Assembly: GCF_029338555.1 (NCBI RefSeq)
Contig: NZ_CP119989.1
Coordinates: 1,240,001-1,304,000, forward strand
DNA from: Halobaculum marinum
GTDB taxonomy: Archaea; Halobacteriota; Halobacteria; Halobacteriales; Haloferacaceae
DNA length: 64,000 bases
Direction: 5' to 3'
Shown here: positions 17,314 to 25,533 of the stretch, piece after piece
Position numbering within the stretch: position 1 is the first letter of the stretch
How the letters are laid out: every line of letters begins with the position of its first letter
Made by a program: the position numbers and the translations under genes
The notes under the pieces: generated by a model
The model's input: only the letters and a program-made list of their open reading frames with translations
What the model was told of the DNA's origin: nothing
The model's database searches: none

Positions 17314-18621
17314 ATGGAGTTGACTGCACACATTCGAGAGCGCCGATGGCTACCGGTGGCGGGGTACGGTCTCTTCGTCGCCCTGATGGTCGCCGGGTAC
17401 TACTACAACATCACGTTCGTCCAATTGGGCCTCATCGACCTCGGGACGCGTCTCGTCGGAATGTCCGAGACTGCCGTCTCGATGTGGATGGCGGCGTTGG
17501 CGCTCGTGACACTCGTCGTCGCAGTCGTGACTGGCGTGACGATGGACCGACGCGGGTGGAGTACGGACCTCCGAACGAAGCTCCGACTCCTGTTCGGCGT
17601 CGTCTGTCTCCAGTTCGCGCTCACGTTCGTCGCCCCAATGATCCGGACCGTCCCCGCGTTCGGCGCGTGGATCGTCCTCGCGTCGATCGGCCTTGGTGTC
17701 GGATTTCCCGTCTCGTTCTCTCTCGCTATCGACCTCGTGCCGGTTCCGGACCGAGGGTACGTCGCCGCGGCGATCACAGCGATTGCGTACTTTTTCGCGA
17801 ATGCGATCCCACTCGACTGGTCAGTCGACGTCTTCAGTCAGGTAATGGTCGCCGCGATGGTCCCAGGGATCGTCGTGCTGGCCGGCGTCTCGTTTGTCCG
17901 CGTTGACAGTCTCGATGCGATCCTCGACGCCCTCGGGGAGCAACACGAGAGGTACGGTACTGGGCGGTTCTGTCACAGCGAGCAGATTCGGGCACGAAGT
18001 GTCGCGTTCGTCGTTCCGGTCGTCCTGATGTTCGGCGTGTTCTTCATCGACAGCCTCGGGTTTCTCCGGATAATCGACACACCATCGCTCCTCCTGAGTT
18101 CCTGGCAGTCGCCGGAGTTCTCGACGCGCCTGTTCATCGCCGTGGCACACGTCGTCGGCGCGGTGATGGCTGGCGTCATCTACGCGAACTACTCGATCTC
18201 TCGGATCTTCCTCTGGACGTTCGCGCTGTTCGCCCTGACACACGTCATGTACACGTCGGACCTGCGAATCGCCCAACTGTTCCCCGCAGTTGCGAGCGGC
18301 GGCACTTCACCCCTGAATCCCGCCCTGTACGCGGTGGCAGTGAGCTTCTACACGACGCTGAACTTCGCGCTCTGGCCTGACCTCTCCACGCCCGAAACGA
18401 TCGGCACCCACTCTGCAATCGGGGTCGGCGTCGCCGGGTGGCTCGCCACGTTCTCGAGCACCGCGCTCGCACTGTACTTCCAGGAGTCAGAACTCACGCT
18501 CCTCTCTCACCTGAACGTGGTACAGGCGCTCTCGCTCCTCCTTTTGTTCGGACTCGCCGTCGGTCTGTACGCGAAACGGATGGTCACACTCGCGCGCGAG
18601 AACAGCGGGGCAGGCGTATGA
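17314..18621 (+). CDS. MFS-type multi-spanning membrane transporter
   Basis: A 435-residue protein with about twelve hydrophobic segments. It begins MELTAHIRERRWLPVAGYGL with the first span at about residues 15-32. The loop TMDRRGW after the third or fourth span resembles the MFS A-type motif region. The substrate is unknown, and the sequence is divergent enough that general MFS is the most I can say. Its stop overlaps the ATG of the next gene (18618-18621), giving translational coupling. Confidence 0.7.
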   Translation: MELTAHIRERRWLPVAGYGLFVALMVAGYYYNITFVQLGLIDLGTRLVGMSETAVSMWMAALALVTLVVAVVTGVTMDRRGWSTDLRTKLRLLFGVVCLQFALTFVAPMIRTVPAFGAWIVLASIGLGVGFPVSFSLAIDLVPVPDRGYVAAAITAIAYFFANAIPLDWSVDVFSQVMVAAMVPGIVVLAGVSFVRVDSLDAILDALGEQHERYGTGRFCHSEQIRARSVAFVVPVVLMFGVFFIDSLGFLRIIDTPSLLLSSWQSPEFSTRLFIAVAHVVGAVMAGVIYANYSISRIFLWTFALFALTHVMYTSDLRIAQLFPAVASGGTSPLNPALYAVAVSFYTTLNFALWPDLSTPETIGTHSAIGVGVAGWLATFSSTALALYFQESELTLLSHLNVVQALSLLLLFGLAVGLYAKRMVTLARENSGAGV

Positions 18622-19490
18622 GCCCGACGGAAGCCATCCCGCTGCTCATCGTCGTGCTGCTGCTGGCCTCTATCGGAGGGGGCGACGTCGGGGAGATGTC
18701 CGTGACGTTCCAGGGCGAGCACGACGTGGATTCGCTCTCGGACGTCCACGTGGTCGCCGGTGGAACGACTACCGTCCCCGTGAACGAGACCGTCGACGGC
18801 GACGTCTACGTGATCGGCGGGACTGCAGCAATCGACGGCACCATCGACGGGGACGTGACGCTCCTCAACGGGAATCTCTCGGTCCGTGACGGCGCGACTG
18901 TGACAGGGACGCTCCAGACATTCTCGGGGTCCGCGACGATCAGTTCCGACGCGTCGGTCGGTCGGGTCTCGCAGTTCGAGCCCCCGACCCCGTCGGAGTC
19001 TCCCACTCGGCAGGTCGTGGGAGTGCTCCTCCAGTTCCTCGTCCTCGGCGCGTTCGGGTTGTGGCTCGTCGTGCGACACCCACTCGCCATCGAGAACGTC
19101 GGCGCGGCCATCACCGAGCACACAGTGGTCAGCGGTGTCGTCGGGAGCCTCGGCGCGACGACTCTTCTCGTTCTGTTCGTCTATATGGCGTTCACCCTCA
19201 TCCTGATCCCAGTCGCCCTCGTCGGACTCGTGGCCGAGTTTCTCGTCATTCTCTACGGCCAGGCCGTATTCGGGTACATCGTCGGGACACGACTCCCGAT
19301 CGAGCGCGACGACATCGCGACGGTCGTTGGTGTCGCCGTGTTCCTCCTCGCCTTCGAACTCCTCGGGTTCGTGCCGTACCTCGGGGGGATTGCACAGCTC
19401 ACAGTCGCAGCGGTCGGCTTCGGTGCCGTCCTGAACACGTACTTCGGTCTGCAGCGGTTCGACCCCGTCACGATCCCGGGGGGGAACTAA
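18618..19490 (+). CDS. Bactofilin-like polymer-forming domain fused to membrane domain
   Basis: A 290-residue protein. There is an N-terminal membrane segment (residues 7-22). At about residues 40-120 are short beta-helix repeats of the polymer-forming/bactofilin type, with the pattern VDGDVYVIGG, IDGTIDGDVTLLNG, VTGTLQTFSG. After a Pro/Ser linker come four or five membrane spans. The beta-helix probably lies outside the membrane. Such proteins are common in haloarchaea but uncharacterised. It overlaps the upstream transporter by 4 bases. Confidence 0.75.
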   Translation: MSPTEAIPLLIVVLLLASIGGGDVGEMSVTFQGEHDVDSLSDVHVVAGGTTTVPVNETVDGDVYVIGGTAAIDGTIDGDVTLLNGNLSVRDGATVTGTLQTFSGSATISSDASVGRVSQFEPPTPSESPTRQVVGVLLQFLVLGAFGLWLVVRHPLAIENVGAAITEHTVVSGVVGSLGATTLLVLFVYMAFTLILIPVALVGLVAEFLVILYGQAVFGYIVGTRLPIERDDIATVVGVAVFLLAFELLGFVPYLGGIAQLTVAAVGFGAVLNTYFGLQRFDPVTIPGGN

Positions 19491-19586
19491 GCGTATCCAC
19501 AGCGCTCCAAGACACACTTCGGTCGGGGGTCGTACTCTTACAGAACGTCTCGAAATCGGCGTATCAGCGGACCCGACGGATCGGTC

Positions 19587-20984
19587 TCACTGACCGGTCT
19601 CCAGAGCACCCTTCACGAACTCCTGGAACTCGTCGGTTCGCATCGCCCGGAGTGTGACGCCGAAGTGGCCACAGTCCCACTCCAGTCGGTTCGACTCGGG
19701 GACGCCCCACCGATCGAGCGTGTCACTCGTCGTCGAATACTGGGTCATCTCGTCGACGAGCCCACCGACGGCGAAGATCCGATCGGCAGGAATTCCCGGC
19801 GTTTCAGGCGCGTTGAGCAGGGGATCGAGCTCCGACAGCAGCGCCGGTGTCCACCCCTCGTCTCGGAGCGCGCCGCTCACTCCCAAAATCTCGGTTAGTG
19901 AACTCTCGAAGAGGAGCTCGCCGATATCTGCAGAGGCGGCAACCGGAATGGCGACGTCGGGTCGCATGTGCTCGGGCCACGTCCCCGCGTGTGCCGCGAC
20001 GAACATCGCGACGATGCCGCCGAGACTGAGGCCGCCGACGCCGACCGTCGGTGCCCCGCGGGAGCGAGCCCAGTCGATGACGACGGCTGTCTCTATCGCT
20101 TGAGTCGCGTACAACTCGATTGCGCTCACCGGCATCCTGGCGAGGTACGGTTCTCCCGTGTACCAGCCTGGTATCTCGCGTCGACCGTGCCACGGCGGAA
20201 TCGGGAGCACGACGCGATACCCGGACGGCGCGAGTTCTCGCCCAACGTACTCCTCTTCGGTCCAGTACTCGATGGAGTCACAGGCCATCGCCAGTCCGGT
20301 TCCGTAGACGAGTGTCGGCAAGGGCGCGTCCGGTGGTGCGTCGGACGGTTCGTACACTCGCGCGTACGCCGTGTCGTCCACGTACGGCGATGGCGACGGG
20401 AACCGAACGAGGTACTCTCGGGTGTCTGGGCCTCGCATGGTCGCCGACTGCGCTATCTCGGGAACCTCCTCTGGCGGTGCGTAGACTTCCGCGGGGGTCA
20501 GCGACCCCCACTCTGCGATCGTCGTCTCCGGGTCGGGGACGTCGAAGTCCACGATGTCGACGAGGTCGTTCTTCGACGCGAACTTGAACGTCTTCTGCGG
20601 CGACACCCACGCGGCGCCAGCCGCACGTCGCTCCTTCTCGAGCCTCGTTCGTTCGTCGATCGATCGCTGTCGGTCTCCCCAGAACACGTCGTCCCACTCG
20701 GCAGTAACCGACTCGTATCGAGACTTCGCGTCGTCGTGTTTCTCGAGTGCGCGGGCGATCTTCGACGTGAGGGAGTCGTCGATCGGGTTGGTCACGCCGA
20801 GTTCTTCCAGGAACCGGTCTACGTCGGTTCCGGCGACATCGGCGGCGGCGCGGGCTCGCAACACGCCGAACTCCCGGTCGACGGTCGCTATCTTCACTCG
20901 CTCGAACAATCGAGACTGGAACAGGACTCCGAGTGGCGACGCGATCACTTGGTGTGTGAGTGGTGTAGAAAGTTGCTCTGTCAT
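19587..20984 (-). CDS. Alpha/beta hydrolase with long helical N-terminal extension
   Basis: A 465-residue protein. The hydrolase domain starts around residue 190 (YLVRFPSPSP), with oxyanion region LVYGTGLAM, IPPWHGRRE, nucleophile elbow GGLSLGGI (Ser320) and a likely catalytic His in CGHFGVTL near residue 446. Residues 1-180 are charged, mostly helical, and match nothing I recognise. There is no signal peptide. It is divergent from a TetR gene and has paired palindromes in the shared region, so TetR probably controls it. Confidence 0.78.
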   Translation of the reverse strand: MTEQLSTPLTHQVIASPLGVLFQSRLFERVKIATVDREFGVLRARAAADVAGTDVDRFLEELGVTNPIDDSLTSKIARALEKHDDAKSRYESVTAEWDDVFWGDRQRSIDERTRLEKERRAAGAAWVSPQKTFKFASKNDLVDIVDFDVPDPETTIAEWGSLTPAEVYAPPEEVPEIAQSATMRGPDTREYLVRFPSPSPYVDDTAYARVYEPSDAPPDAPLPTLVYGTGLAMACDSIEYWTEEEYVGRELAPSGYRVVLPIPPWHGRREIPGWYTGEPYLARMPVSAIELYATQAIETAVVIDWARSRGAPTVGVGGLSLGGIVAMFVAAHAGTWPEHMRPDVAIPVAASADIGELLFESSLTEILGVSGALRDEGWTPALLSELDPLLNAPETPGIPADRIFAVGGLVDEMTQYSTTSDTLDRWGVPESNRLEWDCGHFGVTLRAMRTDEFQEFVKGALETGQ

Positions 20985-21006
20985 ATCCAGCGATTCGGAA
21001 GCCGAT

Positions 21007-21038
21007 TATATGAATCTTCTCTTGATTCTATTCATATA
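21007..21038. promoter_or_regulatory. Operator-like inverted repeat over the hydrolase TATA box
   Basis: TATATGAAT (21007-21015) and ATTCATATA (21030-21038) are perfect 9-bp inverted arms with a 14-base spacer. Read on the minus strand, the arm nearest the hydrolase gives a TATA box about 25 nt before its ATG at 20984. Protein bound here would block TBP. Confidence 0.6.
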
Positions 21039-21115
21039 GGGGTCGTACTCTGATTTGGATAGTTCCTATTACTCGGCCACTGAGGCATCTGGAAGCCCTC
21101 AAAACAGGAAAGAAT

Positions 21116-21144
21116 TATATGAATAGTCTTCCACCCTATTCACA
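21116..21144. promoter_or_regulatory. Second operator-like repeat near the tetR promoter
   Basis: TATATGAATAG (21116-21126), a 9-base spacer, then CTATTCACA (21136-21144). The core TGAATAG/CTATTCA is a perfect 7-bp inverted repeat. The TATATGAAT arm is the same as in the 21007-21038 site, and it supplies a TATA box for the rightward tetR transcript. Confidence 0.58.
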
Positions 21145-21238
21145 GCAGTCTGTGTGATGATCGTGACGAACGACACTCTCCGAATTGTCGTGGAACCGTC
21201 TTGGGAACTATCGGCCGTCAGCAGAGGTGGGTGACAGC

Positions 21239-21835
21239 GTGCCAAAATTCACCGACGAACGACGCAGTGAGATCAGACGAACGCTTCTCGACGTCGGCGC
21301 AGAACAGTTTGCAGACCGCGGACTCGAGGAGACAGCAATCGCTGATCTCACGGGAGAGGCTGGGATAGCGACCGGCACCTTCTACTCGTTTTTCGACTCG
21401 AAAGAGGAGTTGCTCGCCGCGATACTTCGGCGAGAAGCCGAGCACGTCTATGCAGACCTCCGGGTCGTGTTGAAAGAAAACGAGGACGACCCCGAAACTG
21501 CGCTCCGGCAGTTCGTGCGTGTCGCCGGGGATGCGCTCGTGACCACTCCGCTCTTCAGGAAGACGATTTCCCGGGAGGACCGTGCTCGATTGGTAGAGGA
21601 ACTGCCCGACACAGACATCCTCGAGAGTCACCGAGAGAAACGAGACATTCTGGTTCCGTACATCGAGCAGTGGCAGCAAGCGGGGCGCATCACCGACGGG
21701 GACGTCGATACGATCGCTTCGGGTATCCTCTACATCGCAACTCTCGCTCTTCGTCGCGACGAGATTGGGGACGCTCGCTATCCCACTGTTAGGGACTGTT
21801 TGATCGACTGGATGGTTGCTGGGCTGTGTACGTAG
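21239..21835 (+). CDS. TetR/AcrR family transcriptional regulator
   Basis: A 198-residue regulator. The GTG at 21239 is preceded by GAGGTG (21224-21229) at good spacing, so I prefer it to the in-frame GTG at 21227 and TTG at 21185. The N-terminal HTH reads FADRGLEETAIADLTGEAG then TGTFYSFFDSKEEL, the typical TetR pattern. The C-terminal ligand domain is helical. It is divergent from the hydrolase at 19587 and flanked by two related palindromes, so it is probably an autoregulated repressor of both genes. Confidence 0.88.
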   Translation: MPKFTDERRSEIRRTLLDVGAEQFADRGLEETAIADLTGEAGIATGTFYSFFDSKEELLAAILRREAEHVYADLRVVLKENEDDPETALRQFVRVAGDALVTTPLFRKTISREDRARLVEELPDTDILESHREKRDILVPYIEQWQQAGRITDGDVDTIASGILYIATLALRRDEIGDARYPTVRDCLIDWMVAGLCT

Positions 21836-21856
21836 TGGAGAGGACGTAGCAGGAAG

Positions 21857-22630
21857 TTACGCTCCGTTCTGTTCGCAGCAGGTCTCGGCGAACCGTCGAA
21901 CGTGTTCTGTGTAGGCTCGCGGTCGTTCGAGATTGACAGTGTGCCCAGCGTCGGCGACCACCTCCGTGCTGACCCGCGGGACGTCGTCGCGTCGGTCGCT
22001 GGCAGCCGGACGATTGAGACGGTCGTCGGCACCGTTCAACAGCAGCACCGGTCCCGGATACGTCGAGAGGCGATCGCTGAGCGAAAACCCGACGAGCGCT
22101 CGACCGGATTGCCCCCACGCGTCGAGCGAGATGCCGGCGTCTACGATCGCAGTAGCTTGCTGGTCAGTTATCGGGCGCGACTGCAACCGGTCATGCATGG
22201 AAGCTACGAACCGATTGCGAATCCACCGACTCCGGGCCCCAAGTCTGAACAGGAGACTGCTGACGGCTGTTTTCAATCCGAGCCACCCGTGGTATTCAGC
22301 ACTACTCCCCGAGAGGACGAGACCGCTCACTCGATCCGGGTTACGGGCTGCGACCTCGCTTGCCACGTATCCCCCCAACGACTGACCGACGAGGACGACA
22401 CACTCTGCGTCCGTTTCGGCGAGGTGGCGTTCGACGGTTTCGACAGCGACAGGAAAATCGAACCGTTCGCTCACTCGTCCCCCGTGACCGGGGAGGTCGG
22501 GTGCGACTACTCGAAAGTCGTCCGAGAGGGCTTCGAGTTGGGGCTGCCAGAGTTTCCGGGAGATACCGGCGCCGTGGATGAACACGATCATCGGCGCGCC
22601 CGGCGGCCCCATCCTATCGACACTGTCCAT
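21857..22630 (-). CDS. Alpha/beta hydrolase
   Basis: A 257-residue canonical alpha/beta hydrolase with FIHGAG oxyanion strand, VGQSLGGY elbow (Ser84), acid in NGADDRLN and His in DAGHTVNLERP. It resembles the esterase / 3-oxoadipate enol-lactonase group, but no pathway partner is nearby. It is cytoplasmic. It converges on the tetR gene and is divergent from the fourth CPBP protease. A near-perfect palindrome lies between its TATA box and start codon. Confidence 0.86.
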   Translation of the reverse strand: MDSVDRMGPPGAPMIVFIHGAGISRKLWQPQLEALSDDFRVVAPDLPGHGGRVSERFDFPVAVETVERHLAETDAECVVLVGQSLGGYVASEVAARNPDRVSGLVLSGSSAEYHGWLGLKTAVSSLLFRLGARSRWIRNRFVASMHDRLQSRPITDQQATAIVDAGISLDAWGQSGRALVGFSLSDRLSTYPGPVLLLNGADDRLNRPAASDRRDDVPRVSTEVVADAGHTVNLERPRAYTEHVRRFAETCCEQNGA

Positions 22631-22635
22631 TCGTC

Positions 22636-22653
22636 AGACGGTTGCAGCCGTCT
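22636..22653 (-). promoter_or_regulatory. Palindrome between TATA box and start of the hydrolase
   Basis: AGACGG-TTGCAG-CCGTCT is symmetric at 16 of 18 positions. A TATA-like AATATAATT on the minus strand (about 22656-22664) lies just upstream and about 30 nt before the ATG at 22630. The layout is that of an archaeal repressor operator. Confidence 0.5.
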
Positions 22654-22803
22654 ACAATTATATTCTCTGATACGTTCGCCGAGAGACGGCTACCATCTGT
22701 GGTTTCCCGCATCTCGCTCCTTGTTCACACGCACGTTCGGTCTCGACAGAATCCCAAGCGTGGTCACTCCGTCGTTCTCGGAGCATCGGACCGAGGTCGC
22801 GTG

Positions 22804-22809
22804 TTTATC
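22804..22809 (+). promoter_or_regulatory. Candidate TATA box of the fourth CPBP gene
   Basis: TTTATC lies 36-41 bases before the GTG at 22845, in a spacer that is otherwise GC-rich. Confidence 0.35.
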
Positions 22810-22844
22810 ATGTCGACAGGAAATCGTGTGCTGGGTATTCAACC

Positions 22845-23732
22845 GTGTCCTCGATTCAGTCGTTCGTCCGTCGACACCGCTTCTCCACGTTCGTCACGCT
22901 CACGTTCGTCCTGACGTGGCTCCCGTGGCTGACAGTCGCGTGGATGCTGCAGACGGGGCGACCGCCAGTCGTGACGGCGCTCGTCCTGTTCGGCGGCTTC
23001 GGGCCATTTCTTGCGGCCGTCCTCGTGGCCGCGGCTGGCGGCGATCTCCGGTCGTGGCTCCAGAATCTCGTCGACGTCGGCGCGCCAGTCGGTGTCTGGG
23101 TAGCCGCCATCCTCGTTCCCGTCGGCCTCTACGTGGTCGCTCTCGAAGTGTTTCTGCTCGCCGGTGGCGGCTTCGACCGTGCGAGCGTACTTCCGGCAGC
23201 CGCAGTTCCGGCGGTCGTCTTCGCGACGTTCATCAGAGGGGGACTCGAGGAGCCCGGCTGGCGCGGGATGGCGCTCCCAGTCCTCCAGCGGTCGATCGGT
23301 GCGTTCTGGGCGAGCGTCGCCATCGGGGTCGTCTGGGCCCTCTGGCACGTCCCACTGTTCTTGATGCCAGGCAGTTCACAGGCGGGGACGTCGTTCTGGC
23401 TGTATGCACCGGTCGTCGTCGGGATCAGCGTCATCGCGACGTGGCTCTACAACGCCGCCGGTGGGCGTGTGCTTCTCCCAGTCGTCTTCCACACGCTCTC
23501 GAACGCCGTGTCCGTCACGACGGCTACCGGCGTGGTCGGTGACGAATTCGTCTCTCAGATCGGGCTTCTGATCGTCGTCTGGGCAGTCGTCGCGATTCTC
23601 GTCTGGCAGTACGGGACTGATCGGCTCTCCTCGAAGCCCCTCCCCACCGGCGGGCTCGAATTCGCGAGCCTCGGCGAGTCGAGCCGGTCGGAGATCCGGT
23701 TCGAGGACGTGCCCGGGGAGGAGCGAGCCTGA
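22845..23732 (+). CDS. CPBP intramembrane metalloprotease, fourth copy
   Basis: A 295-residue polytopic protein with a GTG start. Motifs are LEEPGWRG (Glu135, Glu136, Arg140), GVVWALWHVP (His168) and VFHTLSN, all intact. It is closest in appearance to the 13114 and 16135 copies. It lies divergent to an alpha/beta hydrolase, the same arrangement as at 15009/16135. It is the last gene of the less GC-rich block; the DNA after 23.76 kb is clearly GC-richer. Confidence 0.87.
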   Translation: MSSIQSFVRRHRFSTFVTLTFVLTWLPWLTVAWMLQTGRPPVVTALVLFGGFGPFLAAVLVAAAGGDLRSWLQNLVDVGAPVGVWVAAILVPVGLYVVALEVFLLAGGGFDRASVLPAAAVPAVVFATFIRGGLEEPGWRGMALPVLQRSIGAFWASVAIGVVWALWHVPLFLMPGSSQAGTSFWLYAPVVVGISVIATWLYNAAGGRVLLPVVFHTLSNAVSVTTATGVVGDEFVSQIGLLIVVWAVVAILVWQYGTDRLSSKPLPTGGLEFASLGESSRSEIRFEDVPGEERA

Positions 23733-23792
23733 CGAATCACAACTGCTGACTCACACGGGCACCTTCCGAACCGGCCTCCGGCTACCCACCGG

Positions 23793-25454
23793 CTACTCCT
23801 CGCCCTCCGTTGTCCGATCTCGCAGTTCGGTCCGTCGGATCTTCCCCGTCACCGTCTTCGGTAACTCGTCGACGAACTCGATCTCTCGGGGGTACTCGTG
23901 GGCCGCGAGTTCGGTCCGCACGTGCTGTTGGATGTCGGTCTTCAGCGACTCCGTGGGCTCGGACTCCGCGGTGAGGACGACGTACGCCTTCACTACGTTC
24001 CCGCGCTCGTCGTCCGGCTTGGGGACGACCGCGGCCTCCGCGACCGCCGGGTGCTCGCCGAGGGCGCTCTCGACCTCGAACGGGCCGATGCGGTAGCCCG
24101 AGGAGATGATCACGTCGTCCGCGCGGCCCTCGAACCAGAAGTAGCCGTCCTCGTCGACGTAGCCCAGATCCCCAGAGAGATACCAGTCGTTCACGAAGCA
24201 GTCGGCGGTCTGCTCTGGCTTGTTCCAGTACTCCGCGAAGAAGCACGGGAAGTCGCCGCGCTCGGCGATCACGCCCGTCTCGCCGGGGTCGAGCGGCTCC
24301 CCGGTGTCGGGGTCGACCACCGCCGCGGTGACGCCGGGGAGCGGCTTGCCCATGCTCCCCGGGCGCACCTCCATCGCGGGGTAGTTGTTGATCACCATGT
24401 TCCCCGTCTCCGTCTGCCCGTAGGTGTCGTGGATCGTCACGCCGAGGCGGTCGCGCCCCCACTCGACGACGCCCCCGCCGAGCGGTTCGCCGATGGAGAG
24501 GGCGTGCCGGAGGTCGAGCGACACGTCGTCGAACACCGCCTCGTTCGCACGGAACAGCCGGTACACCGTCGGCACCGAGAAGAAGACGCTGATCGGGTAC
24601 TCGTCGAGGAGGCCGGCCCACGTCTCGGGGTCGAACTCCCCCTCGTAGGTGAACAGCGTCGCCCCCCAGAACCACGCCCCGAGCGTGTTGATCGGGCCGG
24701 TGAGCCAGCCGAGGTCGCCAGTGCTCCAGTAGCAGTCGCCCTCCTGGAGGTCGACGCTGTACGCCTGGGTCGCGGCGACCCCGGCGACCCACCGGTGTTT
24801 GTGGAGGACGCCCTTCGCGAGGCCGGTCGTCCCGCTGGTGTAGTAGAGGAGGGCGTCGTCCTCGCCGCCCGTCTCGGCCACCTCGTACTCCCGAGCGGCG
24901 TCGGCGACGGCGGCGTGGTAGCTCACGTCGCCGCGGCGAATCCCGGTCCCGTCGTCGCTGACGACGACGACGTGCTCGACCGACGGGGCGTCTTCGACGG
25001 CGCGAGCGACCGTCTCGCGGTTCTCCGGCGTCGTGAACACGAGTTTCGCGCTGCAGTCGTCGAGACGGTAGGAGATGCCGTCCGGGCCGAACCGCTCGTT
25101 GACGCTCCCCCACACGGCGCCGCGCTTCAGCGCCCCGACCATCGCCACGTAGTGCTCGGGAACCCGCGGCATGTACGAGAACACCCGGTCGCCGGCGTCG
25201 ACGAGGTCGTCGAGCACGTTCGCGACGCGGTTCGACCGCTCGGCCAACTCCCAGTACGTGAGCGTCTCGCGCTCGCCGTCGACGCCGGCGTAGTACAGCG
25301 CGACCTTCGAGCGGTCGCCCGCGTGGCGGTCGACGGTCTCGTGGGCGATGTTCAGGCGCTCGGGCGCGTCCCAGTCGGCCTCCGCGTAGATGTCGTCCCA
25401 CTCGAAGGAGTCGTAGGCGTCCTCGTACTCCGAGAGGTTGTGCTCCGTCACCAT
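23793..25454 (-). CDS. AMP-forming acyl-CoA / acetyl-CoA-type synthetase
   Basis: A 553-residue ANL-superfamily ligase. ATG 25454 (MVTEHNLSEYEDAY) is preferred over an upstream GTG extension. Motifs are the phosphate loop YYTSGTTGLAKGV, TYGQTETGN, SGDLGYVDEDGYFWFEGRAD, and the catalytic Lys in KTVTGKIRRTELR. It resembles medium-chain acyl-CoA or acetate-CoA ligases. Its substrate is probably a short or medium carboxylate activated with ATP and CoA. The gene lies 79 bases downstream of the HerA-like ATPase on the same strand, but a functional link is unlikely. Confidence 0.87.
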   Translation of the reverse strand: MVTEHNLSEYEDAYDSFEWDDIYAEADWDAPERLNIAHETVDRHAGDRSKVALYYAGVDGERETLTYWELAERSNRVANVLDDLVDAGDRVFSYMPRVPEHYVAMVGALKRGAVWGSVNERFGPDGISYRLDDCSAKLVFTTPENRETVARAVEDAPSVEHVVVVSDDGTGIRRGDVSYHAAVADAAREYEVAETGGEDDALLYYTSGTTGLAKGVLHKHRWVAGVAATQAYSVDLQEGDCYWSTGDLGWLTGPINTLGAWFWGATLFTYEGEFDPETWAGLLDEYPISVFFSVPTVYRLFRANEAVFDDVSLDLRHALSIGEPLGGGVVEWGRDRLGVTIHDTYGQTETGNMVINNYPAMEVRPGSMGKPLPGVTAAVVDPDTGEPLDPGETGVIAERGDFPCFFAEYWNKPEQTADCFVNDWYLSGDLGYVDEDGYFWFEGRADDVIISSGYRIGPFEVESALGEHPAVAEAAVVPKPDDERGNVVKAYVVLTAESEPTESLKTDIQQHVRTELAAHEYPREIEFVDELPKTVTGKIRRTELRDRTTEGEE

Positions 25455-25533
25455 GGCACACGAGTCGTCGGCGCCCGGTATCACGTTTGAGGAGATTCCA
25501 ACGCGCCGGAAGTTCCGGACGCTCGAGGCCGAA

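Noticed and set aside
20985-21238. The TATATGAAT repeats considered as a miniature CRISPR-like or insertion-end array
   Set aside because: Only two sites, both at divergent promoters beside a TetR gene, with no spacer regularity or target duplication.
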